DNA from: Sva-07 sp963743825 | Lineage (GTDB): Bacteria > Actinomycetota > Acidimicrobiia > Acidimicrobiales > Ilumatobacteraceae | Direction: 5' to 3' | Assembly (NCBI GenBank): GCA_963743825.1 | Contig: CAVURC010000005.1 | Coordinates: 84,384 to 148,383 of the forward strand | Length of the DNA: 64,000 nt | Shown: positions 34,625 through 46,323 of the stretch, piece after piece | Layout: every line of letters starts with the position of its first letter | Numbering within the stretch: the first letter of the stretch is position 1 | Translations under genes and position numbers: made by a program | Notes under the pieces: generated by a model | What the model was told of the DNA's origin: nothing | Seen by the model: the letters and a program-made list of their open reading frames with translations, nothing else | Database searches by the model: none

Positions 34625-35467
34625 ATGGCGGACACGGCGGCGATCACGACCTACCGGTACCTGCGCATCAGCATGGTCGGTGCCGTGGTGCTGCTCGCCG
34701 TGTCGATCGCCATCGAACGCGCCCAGGTCGACTGCTGGCAGACGTCGGTGTCGGCCTACTACTACACCCCGGTCAAAGCGATCTTCGTCGGCGTACTGAT
34801 GGCGATCGGGCTGTGCCTCATCGCCATCAAGGGCAGCACGACGTGGGAGGACGCCACGCTCAACGCCGCCGGGATGCTCGCACCGATCGTCGCCGTCGTG
34901 CCGACCTCCGACGTGGGTACCTGCTGGTCGCAGACACCGAGGCCGCTGCCGGTGAACGATGACGGCCAACTCGCCGACTGGGTCGTTGCGAACATCGACA
35001 ACAACATCACCGCACTGATCGTCACCGGCATCGTCGGGTTGATCGTGGCCGCGGTGATCGCCACCATCGCCACCCGGAACATGAAGGCCATCGCGCAGGT
35101 CGGCCCGATCCAGATGCGCCTCGGGTTGCTCGGCGCCATGGCGTTCCTCGTCGGGGGCGCCGTCGTGTTCGCCTTCTGGGACGACTTCGACACCCGGGCC
35201 CACGGCCTCGCGGCCGTCACGATGTTCCTCTTCCTCGCAATCGCGGTCGGGATCAACGCATGGCAACATCGCCACGACCCGGCGCCACGGATCTACTTCT
35301 GGCTGTATGCAGCGATCGCGTTCTCGATGATCGCGGCGGCCATCGTGATGTTCCCGCTCGGCTCGAGTTGGGACCACATGGTGCTGGTCCTCGAGGCCAC
35401 CGAGATCACCCTGTTCGCAGTGTTCTGGCTCGCGCAGACCAAGGAACACTGGCACGAGACCGCCTGA
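34625..35467 (+). CDS. Multi-pass membrane protein, unknown
   Basis: The protein is 280 aa from ATG 34625 (MADTAAITTYRYL). About seven hydrophobic segments are visible, including ISMVGAVVLLAVSIAIE, AIFVGVLMAIGLCLIAI, ITALIVTGIVGLIVAAVIATI and LLGAMAFLVGGAVVFAFW. Loops carry SVSAYYYTPVKA and PTSDVGTCW. It looks somewhat like DUF998-type proteins, but I cannot assign it firmly. Confidence 0.72.
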   Translation: MADTAAITTYRYLRISMVGAVVLLAVSIAIERAQVDCWQTSVSAYYYTPVKAIFVGVLMAIGLCLIAIKGSTTWEDATLNAAGMLAPIVAVVPTSDVGTCWSQTPRPLPVNDDGQLADWVVANIDNNITALIVTGIVGLIVAAVIATIATRNMKAIAQVGPIQMRLGLLGAMAFLVGGAVVFAFWDDFDTRAHGLAAVTMFLFLAIAVGINAWQHRHDPAPRIYFWLYAAIAFSMIAAAIVMFPLGSSWDHMVLVLEATEITLFAVFWLAQTKEHWHETA

Positions 35468-35500
35468 GCGCCGGCGGGAGGTCGCTGGTGTTCGGGCCCG

Positions 35501-36037
35501 TCACGACCGATCCGGGCGTGCCAGGAACGCGCTGTCGCCCGGACGCCACAGCTCGTGCGCCCGCCGCCACGTCGCGAACGCCTGCAAGATGCGGGGCGGA
35601 TCGCCATGGATCTCCGTGAATCCCCCGTTCAGCTCGCGTGTGTCGAAGTAGGCGGCGTCGACACCATCCGCGTACAAACGACAGGCGGGTTCGAAGCCCA
35701 GGCCGACGAGGCGCTGGTACTCGCCTTCGAAGTCGTTCACCAGGATCGCGAGATGGTGATACCCCTCGTCGCCGGCGGCGTACATGTCGCGGTAGATCGA
35801 TGGCGTCTCGTCGTGTTGCTGGATGAACTGGATCATCGTGTCACCCAGATAGCCGAAGGCGTACGACACATCGGCTTCCTGGTCGGTACCGCGATACGTG
35901 AACCGGTCGCATCGGTGGTGCGGGGAACGGACGAACGGACCGGCGCCGAAGGTGTCGCTCCAGCGTTGGATCGATGCGTCGAGATCGTCGACGAACCAGG
36001 CCTGTTGGAAGATCGGGAAATGGGTGAGCAGTGTCAT
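35501..36037 (-). CDS. VOC-family protein
   Basis: The protein is 178 aa from the ATG at 36037 behind a strong GGAGGT site. QQAWFVDDLDASIQRWSDTFGAGPF is the first VOC module and YHHLAILVNDFEGEYQRL the second; the C-terminal GFTEIHGDPPRIL has the Glu ligand. It is divergent from the iron permease gene. The substrate is unknown. Confidence 0.86.
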   Translation of the reverse strand: MTLLTHFPIFQQAWFVDDLDASIQRWSDTFGAGPFVRSPHHRCDRFTYRGTDQEADVSYAFGYLGDTMIQFIQQHDETPSIYRDMYAAGDEGYHHLAILVNDFEGEYQRLVGLGFEPACRLYADGVDAAYFDTRELNGGFTEIHGDPPRILQAFATWRRAHELWRPGDSAFLARPDRS

Positions 36038-36138
36038 GGTGACCTCCTGCGCAACAGTGTGCCCAGTGGCGTCGGCGCGGCCCGTGTCGGCGCGCCCGTC
36101 GGCCACGTCGCAGGCCTGATTTCGGATCTCGGGACGAT

Positions 36139-36157
36139 GAGTGTTAGGCTTACCTAT
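36139..36157 (+). promoter_or_regulatory. DtxR/IdeR-type iron box before the iron permease
   Basis: GAGTGTTAGGCTTACCTAT matches 14 of 19 positions of the actinobacterial iron-box consensus (TTAGGTTAGSCTWACCTAA), with a nearly complete right half. It lies about 52 bp upstream of the FTR1 start, so iron-bound repressor would silence iron uptake. Confidence 0.65.
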
Positions 36158-36208
36158 CATACGGAGCGAATGCCGCCGAAGCTCACCACATCCACACCGG
36201 AGCGAATC

Positions 36209-37078
36209 ATGCTGCAAACCTTCCTCACCGGACTACGAGAAGGCCTCGAGGCCGCGCTGGTCGTCAGCATCTTGATGTCGTTCCTGGTCCGCAGCGGCCA
36301 TCGCGACCGCATCCCGGCACTGTGGATCGGGATCGGCGTCGCAGTCGTTGCCTCACTCGCCTTCGGCGGGTTGCTGCACTTCACGTCGGCCAGCATGAGC
36401 TTCGAGGCACAGGAGACCTTCGGCGGGATCGTGTCGATCGTGGCGGTCGGGTTCGTCACCTGGATGGTGTTCTGGATGCGTCGGGCGTCACGAACGATCG
36501 CCGGCGATCTGCAGGGAAAGATGTCGTCCGCAGTGGAACTCGGCGCGATCGGCGTCTTCACGGCTGCGCTGCTGGCCGTGGGTCGCGAAGGCCTCGAGAC
36601 CGCGCTGTTCCTCTACCCCACGTTCGCGGCCCAGGGTGCCGGCGCCGCGCCGGCCGTCGGCGCGCTGCTCGGGCTCGGCACGGCGGTGTTCATCGGCGTG
36701 CTGCTGTACCGCGGCGCGGTGCACATGAACCTGGCGGCGTTCTTCAAGGTCACCGGCGCAGCACTCATCGTGATCGCCGCCGGCGTGCTGGCGTACGGGA
36801 TTCACGACCTGCAGGAAGCCGGCGTGCTCCCCGGCATCAACACGCTCGCCTGGGACATCGAGGGCTATCGGGTGACCAGCTGGTACGGATCGATCATCAA
36901 GGGCGTCTTCAACCTCGGCCCGCAGATGACCGTGCTCGAAGTCGCCGTCTACTTCGCCTATCTCGTCCCGACGATGGTGCTCTTCCTGCGCCCCGTCGCC
37001 GCCCGATCCGCCGACGCTGTCGGCGTTCATGCCGCAGCGACGACCAACGCTGTCGCTGTTGCCGACGCGGCCCGCTGA
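36209..37078 (+). CDS. efeU: FTR1/EfeU-family high-affinity iron permease
   Basis: The ATG at 36209 after a GGAGCG site gives 289 aa. Two REGLE iron-binding motifs are present, LREGLEAALVVSIL in helix 1 and GREGLETALFLYPT in helix 4, as in FTR1 permeases. Seven membrane segments are expected. It moves iron across the inner membrane and usually works with EfeO and EfeB; here the next gene is an EfeO-like cupredoxin lipoprotein. The upstream DtxR box suggests iron repression. Confidence 0.92.
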   Translation: MLQTFLTGLREGLEAALVVSILMSFLVRSGHRDRIPALWIGIGVAVVASLAFGGLLHFTSASMSFEAQETFGGIVSIVAVGFVTWMVFWMRRASRTIAGDLQGKMSSAVELGAIGVFTAALLAVGREGLETALFLYPTFAAQGAGAAPAVGALLGLGTAVFIGVLLYRGAVHMNLAAFFKVTGAALIVIAAGVLAYGIHDLQEAGVLPGINTLAWDIEGYRVTSWYGSIIKGVFNLGPQMTVLEVAVYFAYLVPTMVLFLRPVAARSADAVGVHAAATTNAVAVADAAR

Positions 37079-37118
37079 ACACGCCCCACCCCGATCCATG
37101 ATCTCTGGAGGAACCACC

Positions 37119-37815
37119 ATGCCCAAGCTGCTCACGACGACCCTCGCGATCGTCACGCCTCGCCGCCCTGGCGGCCTGCTCGAGCGACGCCGCCGACGTG
37201 ACCGTCGACGTCACCGGAACCGACGATTCCTGCACGCTGTCGGCCGACATTCTCGACGCCGGCAACATCGGCTTCGAGTTCACCAACGAGGCAAACGACG
37301 TCAACGAGTTGTACGTGCTGCGGGCCAACGGCGACGTCGTGTCCGAGGTCGAGAACGTCACCACCGGCACCAGCCGCACCCTCACGGTCGACCTGGTCGC
37401 CGGTGACTACCTCGTGCGATGCAAGCCAGGGCAGACCGGCGACGGCATCGAGTCGAGCTTCACCGTGACGGGTGAGGGCGGCACCGAACAGGCGACTCCC
37501 GACAGGACGGTGACGTTCGAGGCAGTCGAGTTCCGGTACCCAGATCTCGACGTCGGCGCCATCGACGCCGGCGACACGATCCGGTTCGAGATGACGAACG
37601 CTGGATCGCAGGCCCACGAGTTCGAGGTCCTCGACCCCGACGGCAACGCCATCGGGGAAGTGGCCTCGACCGAGCCGGGCGCAGCAAGCGGTGCGACCAT
37701 GACCTTCGAGTCAGCCGGCGTCTACCGCTACCAGTGCATCCTCGTCGACGAGAGCACGACGAAGCCGCACACCGAACTCGGTATGGAAGGCTCCTTCGAG
37801 GTTCAGGCGAGCTGA
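37119..37815 (+). CDS. EfeO-like cupredoxin lipoprotein with second plastocyanin-like domain (one frameshift)
   Basis: It starts MPKLLTTTLAIVT behind GGAGG. One extra base near 37160 breaks the frame; removing it gives a lipobox, LAALAAC, followed by SSDAADV, so the protein is an exported lipoprotein of about 231 aa. The first domain matches the EfeO N-terminal cupredoxin (DDSCTLSADILDAGNIGFEF, then LVAGDYLVRCKPGQTGDG). The second is another cupredoxin (FEMTNAGSQAHEFEVLDPDG, then GVYRYQCILVDES). The M75 peptidase domain of full EfeO is absent. It probably presents iron to the FTR1 permease. Confidence 0.82.
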
Positions 37816-37862
37816 ACTCGGCCGGAACCTCGACGGAACGTCATCGCGTCGGGTACAGCGAC

Positions 37863-38030
37863 TCAGATACGGCGACGAACGCCACGACCCGGCGTCACCG
37901 CTGCGGCGACGACTGCTGTCTTCGCCACCGGTGACGGACCGGGGGAAACGGCTTTGGCAACCACTGCTGTCTTCGCGACCGGATGGCCGATCACACCGAC
38001 GCGTCCAACTCGTCCTACTCCTACTGGCAT
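37863..38030 (-). CDS. Small Ala/Val-rich protein coupled to the DUF6325 gene
   Basis: The protein is 55 aa (MPVGVGRVGRVGVIGHP...). Its start follows the DUF6325 stop after one base (TGACATG), implying coupled translation. The body contains a near-repeat, PVAKTAVVAKAVSPG then PVAKTAVVAAAVTPG, ending GRGVRRRI. Short hydrophobic and basic proteins of this type accompany DUF6325 genes in actinobacteria. The function is unknown. Confidence 0.72.
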   Translation of the reverse strand: MPVGVGRVGRVGVIGHPVAKTAVVAKAVSPGPSPVAKTAVVAAAVTPGRGVRRRI

Positions 38031-38031
38031 G

Positions 38032-38487
38032 TCATGCTCCTTCTTCGTTGATGGCATCAGCCTCGATCGAGGCGATGATGGCTTGGATCGGGATTCGTCC
38101 GTTGGCGATGAGTTGTCCGCCCGACCGTCGTGCTGCCGCACCGAAGGGCGCGGCCCACAGGTTCTCCCAGATGAGGACGCCTGCAGTGGACCCCGGCTCC
38201 ATCGCCGCGGCGAGCATCTCGACGTCGTCCTCGGCGAGCAGTTCGGCAAGTTCGGCTTCGAGAACCTGCAGCTCTCCGAGGTCGTCGAGGTCGGACAGTT
38301 CCATGGCGTCGACAACGCCGTCCTCACCCTTGACGAGAATGAGGATGTCGATGACCCGGATGGTCCCGGCGTCGACGAGCCGGAGCAGTTCTTCGGCCAT
38401 CTCACCCGTGAAGTTGGTCGAGCCGGCAGGGAACTCGACGACGAGATAGTCGATGGGCCCCAGCGAATCAAGCGAAACGTCGGTCAT
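38032..38487 (-). CDS. DUF6325 / DUF1269-like protein
   Basis: The protein is 151 aa behind a GGAG site. GPIDYLVVEFPAGSTNFTGE, then LLRLVDAGTIRVIDILILVK, then the C-terminal LIWENLWAAPFGAAARRSGG form the known layout. Family members are small acidic proteins, often stress induced, of unknown function. It lies downstream of katG on the same strand but is separated from it by a strong terminator. Confidence 0.82.
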   Translation of the reverse strand: MTDVSLDSLGPIDYLVVEFPAGSTNFTGEMAEELLRLVDAGTIRVIDILILVKGEDGVVDAMELSDLDDLGELQVLEAELAELLAEDDVEMLAAAMEPGSTAGVLIWENLWAAPFGAAARRSGGQLIANGRIPIQAIIASIEADAINEEGA

Positions 38488-38618
38488 GAGTACTCCATTC
38501 GTTCAGGCACCGAAAGTTCGGAGCCGACCAGTTGTGGTGTGGTCTTCCGTTCACGGTAGGGCGCCCGGAACCGATCGGCAATGGACGATGGAGAAATGGT
38601 CCGATCTGGGTGAGATTG

Positions 38619-38659
38619 TTCGAACGACGGCACCTCGGTGCGAGGTGCCGTCGTTCGAA
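38619..38659 (-). terminator. Intrinsic terminator of katG
   Basis: Arms of 19 nt (38619-38637 and 38641-38659) pair perfectly around a 3-nt loop. The hairpin starts 7 bp after the katG stop. It lacks a clear T tract but is by far the strongest hairpin in the gap. Confidence 0.75.
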
Positions 38660-38665
38660 GGTGCC

Positions 38666-40885
<2,220 letters not shown>

Positions 40886-40963
40886 TGCTGCTCCTTGGAA
40901 TGCATGGATGTCGATGGTGTGGTGGATGTGAACAGTGCAACGGCGGGTGAGGGATCACGACGA

Positions 40964-41386
40964 TCATGCGCGGCACGACGGGCAGAGCCCCCAGTAGACG
41001 ACTTCGGCTTCGTCGATCTCGAAGCCGTGATCGTCGTCGGCGGTGAGACACGGTGCCGACCCGACTGCGCAGTCGATGTCGAACATGGTGTCGCAACCGC
41101 GGCAGATCAGGTGATGGTGGTTGTCGCCGACTCGATCCTCGTAGCGTGCCGCAGCTCCCATGGGCTGGATTCGCCGCACGAGGTCCTTGTCGACCAGCAC
41201 GCCGAGCGTGTCGTACACGGCCTGACGGGAAATCGATCCGATCGCCGCTCTGACGTCGTCGGTCAGTTCGTCGGCCGTGGCATGAGGGCGCGACGACAGC
41301 GCCCGCATGACCGCCAGTCGCTGCGCCGTGACCTGCACGCCGTGCTGGCGCAGAAGCTGATCGACATTGTTGGACACGACCCACAT
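40964..41386 (-). CDS. Fur-family regulator (FurA/PerR type)
   Basis: The start is set at ATG 41386 (MWVVSNNVDQLLRQH), 140 aa; a TTG nine codons upstream is less likely because it overlaps promoter sequence. The DNA-binding helix is GSISRQAVYDTLGVLVDKDLVRR. Metal sites are HHHLICRGCDTM and the C-terminal CPSC pair of a structural zinc. The gene precedes katG by 78 bp on the same strand, as furA does in mycobacteria, so it probably represses katG and itself and is relieved by peroxide. Confidence 0.92.
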   Translation of the reverse strand: MWVVSNNVDQLLRQHGVQVTAQRLAVMRALSSRPHATADELTDDVRAAIGSISRQAVYDTLGVLVDKDLVRRIQPMGAAARYEDRVGDNHHHLICRGCDTMFDIDCAVGSAPCLTADDDHGFEIDEAEVVYWGLCPSCRA

Positions 41387-41396
41387 CCAATCACCG

Positions 41397-41430
41397 ATTA
41401 TCGACTTTGTCAACTATTGGATTTAATCCA
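41397..41430 (-). promoter_or_regulatory. fur-katG promoter with short palindromic operator
   Basis: On the minus strand GATAAT (41402-41397) lies 10 bp before the ATG, giving a very short leader. TGGATTTAATCCA (41418-41430) is a 13-nt palindrome just upstream at the -35 position and could be the operator. Confidence 0.45.
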
Positions 41431-41517
41431 GTTCGCCCGCGATGACAGCCCGAGCGTCCCCGAACCGTCTGTAGTAGGAAGTTCCAACTTCAGTGGCCAC
41501 AGATGGGGAACGACGAG

Positions 41518-42348
41518 ATGAGCGACACCGGCCGACAGCGCGCAACGGCACACTGGGATCGAGAGGGTCTCCTCGCGTCGGTGCTGCAGGCGCTGCAGGT
41601 CGCCGGGCTCGACATCGATCATCTCGACGTCGATGAACTCGCGGCGACCGACCAATTCCATGGTGGTGGCCTGCCGGTGACGATTCGCCTCGCCGAACTT
41701 GCCGGGTTGTCCCAGCCGAGTGGAGCGGACCAGCGGCGACGAGTGCTCGATGTCGGCGGCGGGCTCGGCGGGCCGGCGCGCACCCTCGCAGCGCACTACG
41801 GCTGCGTGGTCACGGCGCTCGACCTCACCCCGTCGTACGTGGAGGTCGCAGCCGAGTTGACGCGGCGGGTCGGGCTCGCGGATCGAGTGACGCATCTGAT
41901 CGGCGATGCACTCGACCTGCCGTTCGACGACGGCAGCTTCGACATCGTGTGGACGCAGAACAGTGGTATGAACATCGCGGACAAGCGCAGGCTGTACGCC
42001 GGCTTCCACCGTGTCCTTCGGCCCGGCGGCATGTTGAGCTTCCAGGAGCCGATGGCCGGCGTGTTGCAGCCGCTTCATTTCCCGGTGATGTGGGCAGAGG
42101 ACGCTTCGATGAGCCACCTCCTTCCGCCCGACGAGGTTCGCGACATCCTCGAGACATTGGGCTTCGAGGTGCGTTCATGGGAGCCGGTCAGCGACGTTGG
42201 AGCCACGTCGCCCGCCTCCTCGCCCCCTCATGCTGTGCAACAGATCATCATGGGAGCGCAGCGCGCCGCGGCGATGGCAGCGGCCGGCCGGACCAACCTG
42301 CTGGAGGGTCGGATGGTGTCATTGCACGCGACGTTGATCAAGCGCTGA
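41518..42348 (+). CDS. SAM-dependent methyltransferase
   Basis: The ATG at 41518 is preferred because GGGGAA lies 7 nt upstream; this gives 276 aa. The SAM-binding motif I is VLDVGGGLGGPARTLAAHYG, followed by VTALDLTPSYVEVAAEL and FDIVWTQNSGMNI. It resembles tocopherol/sarcosine-type small-molecule methyltransferases. The last 30 bp overlap the convergent transporter gene. Confidence 0.9.
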   Translation: MSDTGRQRATAHWDREGLLASVLQALQVAGLDIDHLDVDELAATDQFHGGGLPVTIRLAELAGLSQPSGADQRRRVLDVGGGLGGPARTLAAHYGCVVTALDLTPSYVEVAAELTRRVGLADRVTHLIGDALDLPFDDGSFDIVWTQNSGMNIADKRRLYAGFHRVLRPGGMLSFQEPMAGVLQPLHFPVMWAEDASMSHLLPPDEVRDILETLGFEVRSWEPVSDVGATSPASSPPHAVQQIIMGAQRAAAMAAAGRTNLLEGRMVSLHATLIKR

Positions 42349-44540
42349 GACCTGCACGGTCGCGCCGGGAAAGTCATCGCGGCGGATCTCGTCGACGATG
42401 ACGCGAACGACGCCGACCAGCGGGGTGAGCGCCACCGCTCCCACCAGGCCGGCGGCAGCGGCACCGGCCAACGCCGCCAGGAGCGCAACCCACGGCGGAA
42501 CATCGATCGACTCACTGATCACCGCAGGCTGGATGAGGTGGTTCTCGACGAACTGGTACGACACGAAGACCACTCCGGCAGCGATGGCCTGCGTCGGCCC
42601 CTCGGCGAGCGCCAACACCATCAGTGGGAGTCCCCCCATGAAGCCACCGATCTGGGGCACGAAGTTCCACGCCGAACGCCCAGACCGCGAGCACCGGAGC
42701 CAGGGCGATACCCAGCACCGCCGCGATCCCGAACACCACGAGTCCGTTGATCATCGCCACGAGCGCGGCCCCGGCGAGATAGCCACCGACCGCCCGGTGC
42801 GACGCATCTCGCAGCCGGACGGCCTGCCGGCGAGAGCGCACCGGGATCCGCCGTTCAACGGCCGCGGCCAGCCGCGGGCCGTCCACGAGGAGCGCGACAG
42901 CGAAGATCAGCGTCCACGCGGCGCCGAGCAGGCGGGCACCGAGCGACGGCAGCACGTCCGCAAGATCCCGACCGCTCCCGAGGCGTTGCGGCAGGTTCTC
43001 CATCTGATCTGCGAGCCACACCGACGCTTCACGATCCTCGAGCCAGGGTCCGACGACGGGAAGGGTCGACAGGTCGTCGGCGATCGTCGGAACCTGCGAA
43101 CTCAGCTCGGCCGAGGTCTTCGCACCGCCTGCCACTGCGAACACGGTGGCCGCCCCGACGACGGCCAGACCCGCGACACTGATGACTCCGATCGCGACGA
43201 AGCGTGGAACCCGGGCGCGTCGCTGCACCCACGACACCGGTCGATGCAGCGCCACGGCGACGAGGACCGCCACCACGATCGACACCGCCACCGGTGCCAT
43301 CGACGAGAACCCGATCCACAGCAGTGCGCCCCCGACCACGGAGCCGAGCACTGTGAGTGCCCCGCGCCAGCCCGCTGCAAGGCGCACACCCGTCGGCGTG
43401 GCGGCGACGATCGCATCGAGACCTCGACGAGGGTCACCTGATCCCTCCTCCCGATTCGCCTCCGTGGACGTGTCGAACTCGTCGGTCGGAACACGCGACG
43501 GACGCACCACCACGTGGTTCGACGTCGACCATGCCCGAGCGAGCGCGACGAGGGTGAGACAGACGACGAGTCCTCCGAAGCCACCGATCGTCAGACCCGA
43601 TGCGAAGGCGAACACGGTGGCGGCCGTTCCCAACTCGACCGTTCGATGCTCGACACGTCGTCGTCGCAGTTCACCCGCAGCGACGGCGATCGCACTCGCG
43701 ACGCCGACCGCGATCAACCCGCGGCGCCAGTCGTCACCGGCCGCGAGTGCGACGAGCGGCGCAGCACCGACCCATCCGCCCACCCACGGCACCATCATCC
43801 AGAGCGCCATCCAGGCACCCACGACGACCGCGCCCGGCACATCGAGCCCGGCCGCAGCCAGCGCCGAGATCGGCCACACGACGATCGCGAGGAGCGACGC
43901 TCGACGGACGTACCCGCCGCCACGCGCAACGAGGTCTGCGGCGAAGGCCCTCACCTCGCCGCGACCGCTGCGCGGCCAGCGTTCGACCGACACGGTCGAG
44001 GATGCCGGCTGCACTCGACTGGAGGAACGCAGCGAGGATCACGACCAGGAGCAGGTCGATCGCTCGACCGCCGACGCCCGCTGCGTCGGCCTCACCCGCC
44101 ACCACACTCGACGGGAGGCGGGAGAAGACCTCATCGATACTCGCCTGCGCGTCGAGCGCCTCCGCGACACGGTCGGGAAGCGATCCCGGCCGGAGGTCGT
44201 CGAGGCGCGACGTCAGCTCGCTCGACAACCGGTCGGCCTCACCCGCCAACCCGCGCACGAGCAACGCTGACACCGCAAGAGCGGCGACGATGGTCAGCAG
44301 CGCCGTCAGCGCCGTAGCGAGACCGGTCGGGATGCGGCGAGCGAGGCGCAGACGGACCGGTGCGGTCAACAGCGCCACGGAACCAGCGAGCAGCGTGAGT
44401 CCGAGCACCTCGTCGAGCCGCCCCACCAGACGAGCGACGATGATGCAGGCGAGCACCAGCAGGACGATCCGCACGAGATCCCACCACGGATCGCGAACAC
44501 CGTCGTCGATGGTGTCCGCCGGCGGGTTGATGATCGACAT
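42319..44540 (-). CDS. AI-2E-family transporter with two tandem domains (two frameshifts)
   Basis: The frame begins at ATG 44540 (MSIINPPADTIDDG) and ends at 42319, about 740 codons, roughly twice the usual AI-2E length. The first copy has LVRIVLLVLACIIVARLVGR, a Ser/Leu-rich helical loop, and VPWVGGWVGAAPLVALAAG. The second copy repeats the plan with WLADQMENLPQRLGSGRDLA and ends with FVPQIGGFMGGLPLMVLALA and FVENHLIQPAVISESI, the AI-2E signature. The frame breaks near 44000 and near 42675. Relatives export small molecules or act as ion antiporters. Confidence 0.8.
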
Positions 44541-44623
44541 CAGGGCACCTTCAGTGCGGCGGCTCGAGCCGAGCCTCGAGCGCGGCCACGTCGAAGTCCG
44601 GCCTCGGGTGTTCGTCGTGCAGT

Positions 44624-45429
44624 TCACGCAACGACGTCCAGGAGGATCTGTGCGACCGCCCAGTTGCGGTACCACTTCCGATCGGCCGGCACCACGTGCC
44701 ACGGCGCGAGCTCCGTGGACGTCCGACCGATCACCGCTCCATACGCCGCGACGAAGTGCGACCACGACCGGCGGGTCTCCAGGTCGGCATCCGAGAACTT
44801 CCACTGTTTGTCCGGTTCGCGCAGTCGGCTGAGGAAGCGCTCTCGCTGCTCGTCGTACGACACGTTGAGCAGGCACTTCACGATGACGACTCCGTCAGCG
44901 ACGAGGTCCTCCTCGAACCGGCGGATCGCGTCGACGCGCGCATCCACGATGTCGTCCGACTCGCGTTCGTGCACCGCGGGGACGATCGCATCTTCGTAGT
45001 GCGAACGATCGAACACCGCCAGCTCGCCGGGCTCCGGCAAGGCTCGTTCGATCCGGGCGAGGAACGGCTCCGCCTCCTCCTCGCTCGTCGGCTGCTTGAA
45101 CGAGCTCACACGAACACCGACCGGGTTCATCGCCGAGACGACGTGCTTGATCGTGCCGCTCTTGCCGCTCGCGTCGAGGCCCTGCAGGACCAGCACGACT
45201 CGTCGATCGGCGTGCGCCATGAGCAGCTCGTGAGCGTCGAACAGCGCCGGGTCGAAGCTCCTCTTGCGAGTTGGCGCACAGCCCGCTTCTTCGACGACGC
45301 GAGCGGAGTGGAGCGCGAGTCGTACCCCTCGAGGTTGGTGCCCCGCGGATCGAACGGCACGGACAACTCGCGCCGGAGCGCCGCGCCACAGCTGGTCGAG
45401 CCCTCCTGGGGCACTTCCACGGCGGTCAT
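44624..45429 (-). CDS. ppk2: Polyphosphate kinase 2 family protein (one frameshift)
   Basis: The ATG at 45429 overlaps the PAP2 stop (ATGA). The N-terminal part (SVPFDPRGTNLEGYDSR) and the rest are in different frames, broken near 45265. LVLQGLDASGKSGTIKHVV is the Walker A motif, and VFDRSHYEDAIVPAVHE is the Walker B/lid segment. KQWKFSDADLETRRSW and WHVVPADRKWYRNWAV complete the PPK2 pattern. The enzyme moves phosphate between polyphosphate and nucleotides. Confidence 0.88.
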
Positions 45430-46323
45430 TTCGCGACCTCCACCCGGTCGACCGCGACCAGCGTTTCGTCGGCATCGACGATTCGTTCTGCCGGTTCGCC
45501 GAGGCGCTCCAGCCGACCGCCGAAGGCGACGGACATCAAGACGAAGCAGCCCCATCCGACGGCCAGCCCGGCGATCACGTCGGTCAACCAGTGCACGCCG
45601 AGGAGCACCCGTGACGCAGCGACGGCAACCGCCACGACAACGGCAGATGCCGCAGCGAACACCCGCACCGGGCGAGGGCTCGTCCGGGTGACGACGAACG
45701 CGATGGCCGCCCAGCCGGCGGCCGCGGCAGCTGAATGGCCACTCGGGAAGCTGGCTCCCGACCATCCGACGAGCTGCGCGATGTCGGGGCGCTCGCGATC
45801 GACGAGCATCTTCACGACATTGCTCACCAACACCGCACCGCCCAGCACCGCGCCGAGATGAAGCGGCACGCTCCAGTTCCGGAACCGCACGAGATCGACG
45901 ACTGACACCAACACCACCGCTGCGAACAGCAACGGCGTACCACCAAGATCCGTGATCCGTTCGAGGACCGCCGTGGAGAGGTCGGTCGCGTTCTGCGCAC
46001 CCCATTCCGCTGCGGCCTCGTCCCAGCGAGCGAACCCGCTCTCGTCGTCGACGCTGTCGAGGACCCAACCCAGGAACAGCGCGGTGACGAGTACGACGAC
46101 GAAGGTGACGGCGACGGCGGCGCCGCCGACCACGTGCCGGTCGAGCGTGCGGAGGATCGGCACGGAACGCCGTGGCGCATGGCGTACGAGCCAGGACTCG
46201 GCCGCATCGGGATCGAGCGGCGGCGACGGTGCCGGTGCGGAGCCGACGCCTGGTGGTCGACAGCAGGGCGATCGCCGCCGCGCCTGCCGCACCGACCGCC
46301 GCGACGAGCAGGACCGGGCTCAT
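45426..46323 (-). CDS. PAP2-family phosphatase, membrane bound (one frameshift)
   Basis: The frame starts at ATG 46323, overlapping the DUF1206 stop (ATGA), with one N-terminal helix (VLLVAAVGAAGAAAIALL), then shifts near 46245. The three catalytic motifs are KMLVDRERPD, SFPSGHSA and SRVLLGVHWLTDVIAG. Six membrane helices are expected. It would dephosphorylate a lipid phosphate such as undecaprenyl pyrophosphate or phosphatidate. Confidence 0.88.

Noticed and set aside
41411..41413. TTG as start of the Fur protein
   Set aside because: It lies within promoter-like sequence, upstream of the GATAAT box; the ATG at 41386 gives a normal Fur length.
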